Assembly: GCA_003250395.1 (NCBI GenBank)
Contig: QKGM01000051.1
Location: 1 to 48,403 of the forward strand
From: Bacteroidota bacterium
GTDB taxonomy: Bacteria > Bacteroidota > Bacteroidia > Bacteroidales > TTA-H9
Length of the DNA stretch: 48,403 nt
Direction of reading: 5' to 3'
This document shows, one piece after another, positions 44,386 to 48,403 of the stretch; the first letter of the stretch is position 1; the number at the start of each line of letters is the position of its first letter. The notes below the pieces were generated by a model, which saw nothing but the letters and a program-made list of their open reading frames with translations, was not told the origin of the DNA and did not search any database. A program made the position numbers and the translations under genes.

Positions 44386-45396
44386 ATGTTGTTAAGGTTG
44401 CCTCTTAAAATAACCACACAGCAAAGACGCATCCCCCGTCAGGGGATTCTTCTCTTAATTCCAATCATGATACTTTTGGGTATTGAATCCGTTGATGCAC
44501 AACAAATACCTGCAGCAAACCTTTCAATTGAACCAACCCCGATGGCAAAAGAAGGGTATACACTCTTTGAAGCCACTCCTGCTACCGCATCAAAGAAGTT
44601 ACCCGGTAAAGTCAATGAAACAAGCGGACTTATCTGGTTTAGAGAATCATGGTGGACACATAACGACAGTGGAGGTAAACCTGAGATTTACAGGTTAAAT
44701 AATTCAGGGAGCAAAATTACCCAAACTGTCAGGTTCAATGATATAGATAACATTGACTGGGAGGATATTACAACCGATGGAGAGTACCTTTACGTGGGTG
44801 ATTTTGGAAATAATTATGGTAAACGTAACAACCTGGTTGTTTATAAAATTGCCTGGAAGGAAGTTCCCGGAAACGGCGATGTCTCAATTACACCTCAAGC
44901 CATTAGTTTTGCCTGGGGCGACCAGGAAGACATGAATTCAAAACCGTACAAACACAATTTCGATTGTGAATCAATATTTTATGCCAATGGAGATTTGTGG
45001 CTCCTATCTAAGAACTGGGACAATTTTTCTACCCGTCTTTACACCTTGCCTACAAAACCAGGACATTACAACATTTTTCCTGTCAGTGAAATTGATGTAA
45101 ATCTGCTCGTGACCGGAGCAGATTACGATTCCATCAACATGACGCTGGCTCTGATTGGTTATAAAAACATGATTCCATCGATATGGCTTTTCCGGAACTT
45201 TAATCCATCACATCCCCGTGAAGGAGAAAAAATAAGGATTGATATGACGAGCATGGCCGGCACTCAGACCGAAGGGATTTGTTTCGGGCCGGAAGGGAAA
45301 TTGTGGATTTCTGCCGAAAAGACGAAGGTAAGACCCCAAATGATTTATGAGTTAAACGTCAACTCGTTTTTGAGGCCCAGCCTCAAAAAACAATAG
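44386..45396 (+). CDS. Exported propeller-like protein of unknown function
   Basis: A protein of 336 residues from the ATG at 44386; the open frame begins earlier inside folD but only this start gives a signal peptide (QGILLLIPIMILLGIESVDAQ). The mature part has repeating segments such as IDWEDITTDGEYLYVGDFGN, FDCESIFYANGDLWLLSKNW and TEGICFGPEGKLWISAEKT, a pattern of short beta sheets as in six-bladed propellers of the esterase or SMP-30 type. There is no T9SS domain or lipobox, so it is likely periplasmic. I do not know its function. Co-transcription with folD is likely from the 2-base spacing. Confidence 0.75.
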   Translation: MLLRLPLKITTQQRRIPRQGILLLIPIMILLGIESVDAQQIPAANLSIEPTPMAKEGYTLFEATPATASKKLPGKVNETSGLIWFRESWWTHNDSGGKPEIYRLNNSGSKITQTVRFNDIDNIDWEDITTDGEYLYVGDFGNNYGKRNNLVVYKIAWKEVPGNGDVSITPQAISFAWGDQEDMNSKPYKHNFDCESIFYANGDLWLLSKNWDNFSTRLYTLPTKPGHYNIFPVSEIDVNLLVTGADYDSINMTLALIGYKNMIPSIWLFRNFNPSHPREGEKIRIDMTSMAGTQTEGICFGPEGKLWISAEKTKVRPQMIYELNVNSFLRPSLKKQ

Positions 45397-45427
45397 AGCC
45401 AACTGGTTATTCTCAAATGATTACATC

Positions 45428-46057
45428 ATGCGTTTAGATCAAAAGCTACTCGAAAATGGTAAAAAACTACCATTGGTCGAAGAATTTTATACACTTCAGG
45501 GAGAAGGTATCCAGACAGGAACTCCCGCTTATTTTATCAGACTGGGAGGCTGTGATGTAGGGTGTTCATGGTGCGACACCAAACACAGCTGGAACCCGAC
45601 CCTATTCCCGCCTGTGCCCACAGACGAGATCGTGGCAAGAGCTGCTTCATTTCCGGCTAAAGCGGTTGTAGTAACCGGAGGAGAACCGACAACCTATCCG
45701 CTGGGTTATTTCACCGGTAAACTGAAAGAAGCCGGAGTCAAAACTTTCATAGAAACATCGGGTGCTTACCCTCTTAGTGGAGATTGGGACTGGATTTGCC
45801 TCTCTCCGAAGAAAAATGCACCTCCGACCGACAACATACACCGTCTGGCTCATGAGCTCAAAGTAGTTGTTTACGAACCTTCCGATATCGAATGGGCTGA
45901 GCAGCATGCCCTTCTTGTTACAGAAAAATGTTCCCTGTTATTACAACCTGAATGGAGCCGACGGGAACAACTTATTCCTCTGTTAATTGAATACATTCAG
46001 TCAAATCCCAAATGGAGACTCTCACTTCAGATGCACAAATGGATCAGAATACCATAA
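45428..46057 (+). CDS. queE: 7-carboxy-7-deazaguanine synthase
   Basis: A radical-SAM enzyme of 209 residues for queuosine synthesis. C42-x3-C46-x2-C49 in GGCDVGCSWCDTKHSW is the QueE type of cluster motif; VEEFYTLQGEGIQTGTPAYF precedes it, and VVVTGGEPTTYP and FIETSGAYPL follow. LQMHKWIRIP at the end is typical. It converts 6-carboxytetrahydropterin to CDG. The other queuosine genes (queC, queD) are not in the window. It lies 31 bases after the propeller-like gene. Confidence 0.95.
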   Translation: MRLDQKLLENGKKLPLVEEFYTLQGEGIQTGTPAYFIRLGGCDVGCSWCDTKHSWNPTLFPPVPTDEIVARAASFPAKAVVVTGGEPTTYPLGYFTGKLKEAGVKTFIETSGAYPLSGDWDWICLSPKKNAPPTDNIHRLAHELKVVVYEPSDIEWAEQHALLVTEKCSLLLQPEWSRREQLIPLLIEYIQSNPKWRLSLQMHKWIRIP

Positions 46058-46114
46058 AACCCCAACTATTGAGCTAAAACAACTACTTTTATGATTCTAA
46101 ACCTATAAGACAGA

Positions 46115-48082
46115 ATGAGTCGTAAATGTACCATCTTTTGCCTATCACTGCTGAGTTTATTACTTGTTTTTAATCATCTTCTGGCTCAGCAGGGGGAACT
46201 CTCAACCGAATCGCAGCGGGCTATTAAGCATTACTATAAAGGTACGGAATGGTATCGTATACGCGACTATGCCAAAGCCGAAGAATATCTGCTTCAGGCG
46301 ATCAGTGCCGACAATAAATTCTCGGAAGCCTATCTTGCCCTCGGCGATGTGTACGCCGATAAAAAAGAGTACGAAAAGGCTATTACTTCTTATAGAAAAT
46401 CGCTTTCAGAAGGGCGTAAACAATATCCTCTGGCACATTACTATATTGCGAAACTTGAACACCGTACAGGAAAATATGATGCTGCCATCGCAGATTATCA
46501 GGCCACTATTGATAACACAACACGCAACGAAGAGCGGGAAGCTGTTATTAAATCACTCATTGATGATTGTAATTTCGCCTTATCATTAATGGCCAATCCT
46601 TTGCCATTTAACCCAAAAAATCTGGGGCCGGCAATAAATTCAGCCCGCTCAGAGTACTTTCCCTGTCTTACTGTTGATGGTCAGACTCTTCTTTTTACAA
46701 GGAGAGAGCCTTTTGGTACAGACGGCCACGAGCAGGAAGATTTTTATATGGCTACCAAAACGGATACCACATGGAATCAATCCAAAGCTGTCGGTGTACC
46801 AATTAATACCGAATGGAATGAAGGGGCTCCTACCCTTTCACCTGATGGACAGTTCCTGATATTCACTGCCTGTGCCAATGCAGCACGTGACTATGGGCCA
46901 AACCGTGACGGATATGGAAGTTGTGACCTTTTTATTTCACGAAGGCTGGGAGAAGAATGGTCCGAACCTTCCAACCTTGGAAACCCGGTGAACAGTGGTT
47001 ACTGGGAGACCCAACCTTCCTTTGCTGCCGATGGCAAGACACTCTATTTTGTAAGAGGTTATCGTGATAGTAATGGAGATAGCCAGCAAGATATTTTCAC
47101 CAGTGAACTTAGTCCGAATGGTCACTGGTCACAACCTCAACGCCTTCCTTCCATCATCAATTCACCGGGTCGGGAAGAGAGCGTGTTCATTCACCCAGAC
47201 GGAAATACGCTTTACTTTGCGAGCGATGGTCACCCGGGAATGGGAGGACTCGACATTTTCATGAGTCGCCGAGATAGTGCCGGACAATGGTCAAAACCAG
47301 TTAATCTGGGATATCCAATCAATACCTTTCGTGACGAAAACAGCCTTGTGGTATCTGGCGATGGAAAATTAGGATATTTTGCAAGTGACAGAAAAGGTGG
47401 TTATGGCTTACTTGACCTTTATAGTTTTGAAATGCCAGCCATTTCGAGGCCGCAATCACTTACATATTTGAAGGGAACAGTATATGATTATATAAGCGGA
47501 CAAAAACTCGAAGCCCGTTTTGAACTGATAGATATTGAAACGGGTACTCCAATTGTAAACAGCCTAAGCAATCCTGTCAACGGAGAGTTTCTGGTTGCGA
47601 TCCCTTCAGGGAAGTCATACGCACTCAATGTATCAAGAAAAGATTATCTGTTTTATTCAGAGCACTTTAACTTCATAGGCAATCATGGAATAGAAAACCC
47701 TTTCCTGCGTGACGTTCCGCTTCAGCCAATCCGGGTAGGTGAAAGCATTGTACTTCACAATGTATTCTTCGATACCGACAGCTACCTGTTGAAGCCCGAA
47801 TCGGTTGCTGAACTCGATAAACTTGTAGCATTATTAAATGACAACGAAAGCATGAAAATCGAGATAAGTGGTCATACAGATAATCAGGGCAATCAGGAAT
47901 ACAACCGGGAATTGTCACTTAATCGCGCACGCGCTGTTTACGACTATCTTTCACTAAAAAACATTTCAACAGGGCGTTTATCATACAAAGGGTTTGGAGA
48001 AACTCAACCCATTGATGACAACACAACTGACAAAGGGCGGGCACAGAACCGTCGTACGGCAATTAAGATCGTTGGTATTTAG
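46115..48082 (+). CDS. TPR-PD40-CRD-OmpA protein, PorE-like
   Basis: A protein of 655 residues with a signal peptide (TIFCLSLLSLLLVFNHLLAQ) and no lipobox cysteine at the cleavage site. The order is: TPR repeats at about 35-150 (YAKAEEYLLQAISADNKFSE); PD40 propeller repeats at about 170-445 (APTLSPDGQFLIFTA, QPSFAADGKTLYFVRG, LDIFMSRRD); a carboxypeptidase regulatory-like domain at about 455-530 (LKGTVYDYISGQKLEARFEL); and an OmpA peptidoglycan-binding domain at about 545-655 (HTDNQGNQEYNRELSLNRAR). This is the order of PorE, a T9SS component that links the secretion complex to peptidoglycan. PorE is a lipoprotein in Porphyromonas, so the missing cysteine is a difference. Paralogues are common; direct T9SS function is inference. 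Confidence 0.85.
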   Translation: MSRKCTIFCLSLLSLLLVFNHLLAQQGELSTESQRAIKHYYKGTEWYRIRDYAKAEEYLLQAISADNKFSEAYLALGDVYADKKEYEKAITSYRKSLSEGRKQYPLAHYYIAKLEHRTGKYDAAIADYQATIDNTTRNEEREAVIKSLIDDCNFALSLMANPLPFNPKNLGPAINSARSEYFPCLTVDGQTLLFTRREPFGTDGHEQEDFYMATKTDTTWNQSKAVGVPINTEWNEGAPTLSPDGQFLIFTACANAARDYGPNRDGYGSCDLFISRRLGEEWSEPSNLGNPVNSGYWETQPSFAADGKTLYFVRGYRDSNGDSQQDIFTSELSPNGHWSQPQRLPSIINSPGREESVFIHPDGNTLYFASDGHPGMGGLDIFMSRRDSAGQWSKPVNLGYPINTFRDENSLVVSGDGKLGYFASDRKGGYGLLDLYSFEMPAISRPQSLTYLKGTVYDYISGQKLEARFELIDIETGTPIVNSLSNPVNGEFLVAIPSGKSYALNVSRKDYLFYSEHFNFIGNHGIENPFLRDVPLQPIRVGESIVLHNVFFDTDSYLLKPESVAELDKLVALLNDNESMKIEISGHTDNQGNQEYNRELSLNRARAVYDYLSLKNISTGRLSYKGFGETQPIDDNTTDKGRAQNRRTAIKIVGI

Positions 48083-48125
48083 ATATTAAATTTAAACTAA
48101 TTAATATTCAAACACAAAACTGTCG

Positions 48126-48403
48126 ATGGACCCATTTGTTGCTTCAGATTCATTCCTGTTTACCTATATCCTGGTTCCTGTACTAATTTTTCTGGCACGC
48201 ATAAGCGACCAGAGCATTGGCACCCTCAGGATTATTTTCGTATCAAAAGGTTATCGCTTCCTGGGTCCTTTTCTGGGATTCTTTGAAGTAATAATCTGGC
48301 TTGTTGCAGTTCGTTTTGCATTGAAATATATTGATTCCAACTTTTTCTGTTATATTGGATACGGGGCTGGTTTTGCCATGGGAAATTATATTGGTATCAG
48401 GCT
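48126..48403 (+). CDS. DUF5698/DUF2179 membrane protein, partial
   Basis: Starts at the ATG at 48126 and runs off the end of the window after 92 codons. The translation (MDPFVASDSFLFTYILVPVL, then ARISDQSIGTLRIIFVSKGY, then FLGFFEVIIWLVAV) has three hydrophobic helices and the D-x-SIGT-R-I motif of the YebE/UPF0316 group. The soluble DUF2179 domain expected at the C-terminus lies beyond the window. Function is unknown; it is 43 bases downstream of the PorE-like gene. Confidence 0.85.
   Translation, partial: MDPFVASDSFLFTYILVPVLIFLARISDQSIGTLRIIFVSKGYRFLGPFLGFFEVIIWLVAVRFALKYIDSNFFCYIGYGAGFAMGNYIGIR

Noticed and set aside
1..48403. tRNA, rRNA, prophage, insertion sequences or defence islands
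   Set aside because: No T-loop-like sequences in tRNA context, transposase or integrase motifs, phage structural genes or recognised defence genes were seen on either strand.

Overview
The window comes from a chromosome of the phylum Bacteroidetes, most likely an environmental relative of the Bacteroidales. Four things point there. Secreted proteins end in type IX secretion (T9SS) sorting domains of type A (6349-6906, 21911-23491) and type B (30241-35379). Promoters carry the Bacteroidetes -7 element TAnnTTTG, and Shine-Dalgarno sites are not obvious. Menaquinone is made by the futalosine route. SerA is the Bacteroides/Entamoeba type with lysine in place of the usual histidine. I see no phage, insertion sequence, tRNA, rRNA or CRISPR array. 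Most of the window is ordinary chromosomal backbone.

Layout. 1-7991: CstA-type transporter, RadC, ribosomal protein S20, NAD(P)HX repair enzyme Nnr, the radical-SAM hydrogenase maturase HydE, a small T9SS cargo protein and a LacI-family regulator. 8379-17476: a rightward acyl-CoA block (crotonase, an unusually long 3-hydroxyacyl-CoA dehydrogenase, SCP2-type thiolase, nitronate monooxygenase-like flavoprotein, alpha/beta hydrolase, acyl-CoA dehydrogenase, EtfB, EtfA). Together these cover a full beta-oxidation or butyrate-type cycle, and the LacI gene lies divergently beside it. The block is interrupted by a probable small structured RNA at 11804-11900 and by a 780-base spacer with 11-bp direct repeats. 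17608-25418: TPR protein, MqnD and MqnB leftward; MFS transporter, secreted serine protease, MqnE and a cytosolic NlpC/P60 peptidase rightward. 25486-30157: a polytopic membrane protein with GT-C-like character, then a leftward serA - four-helix-bundle - DUF1015 group.

30241-35379 encodes a 1712-residue cell-surface protein with beta-propeller (SBBP-like), PKD and seven SprB-type repeats and a gliding-motility-type C-terminal domain. 35380-36411 is a decay zone with a second candidate small RNA, a DUF4269 pseudogene with in-frame stops and a possible membrane-protein remnant. 36412-40876: purine nucleoside phosphorylase and PurL, leftward. 40938-42041 is a gene-free kilobase with a second short array of related 11-bp repeats. 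42096-48403: Ffh, FolD, an exported propeller-like protein, QueE, a PorE-like TPR/PD40/CRD/OmpA protein and the start of a DUF5698/DUF2179 membrane protein.

No single new defence or mobile system stands out. The best leads are the two promoter-to-terminator small RNA candidates, the serA-4HB-DUF1015 group, the long HAD in the LacI-flanked acyl-CoA cluster, the two 11-bp repeat arrays and the decayed DUF4269 gene. Assignments come from reading translated sequences and motifs; no database search was run.
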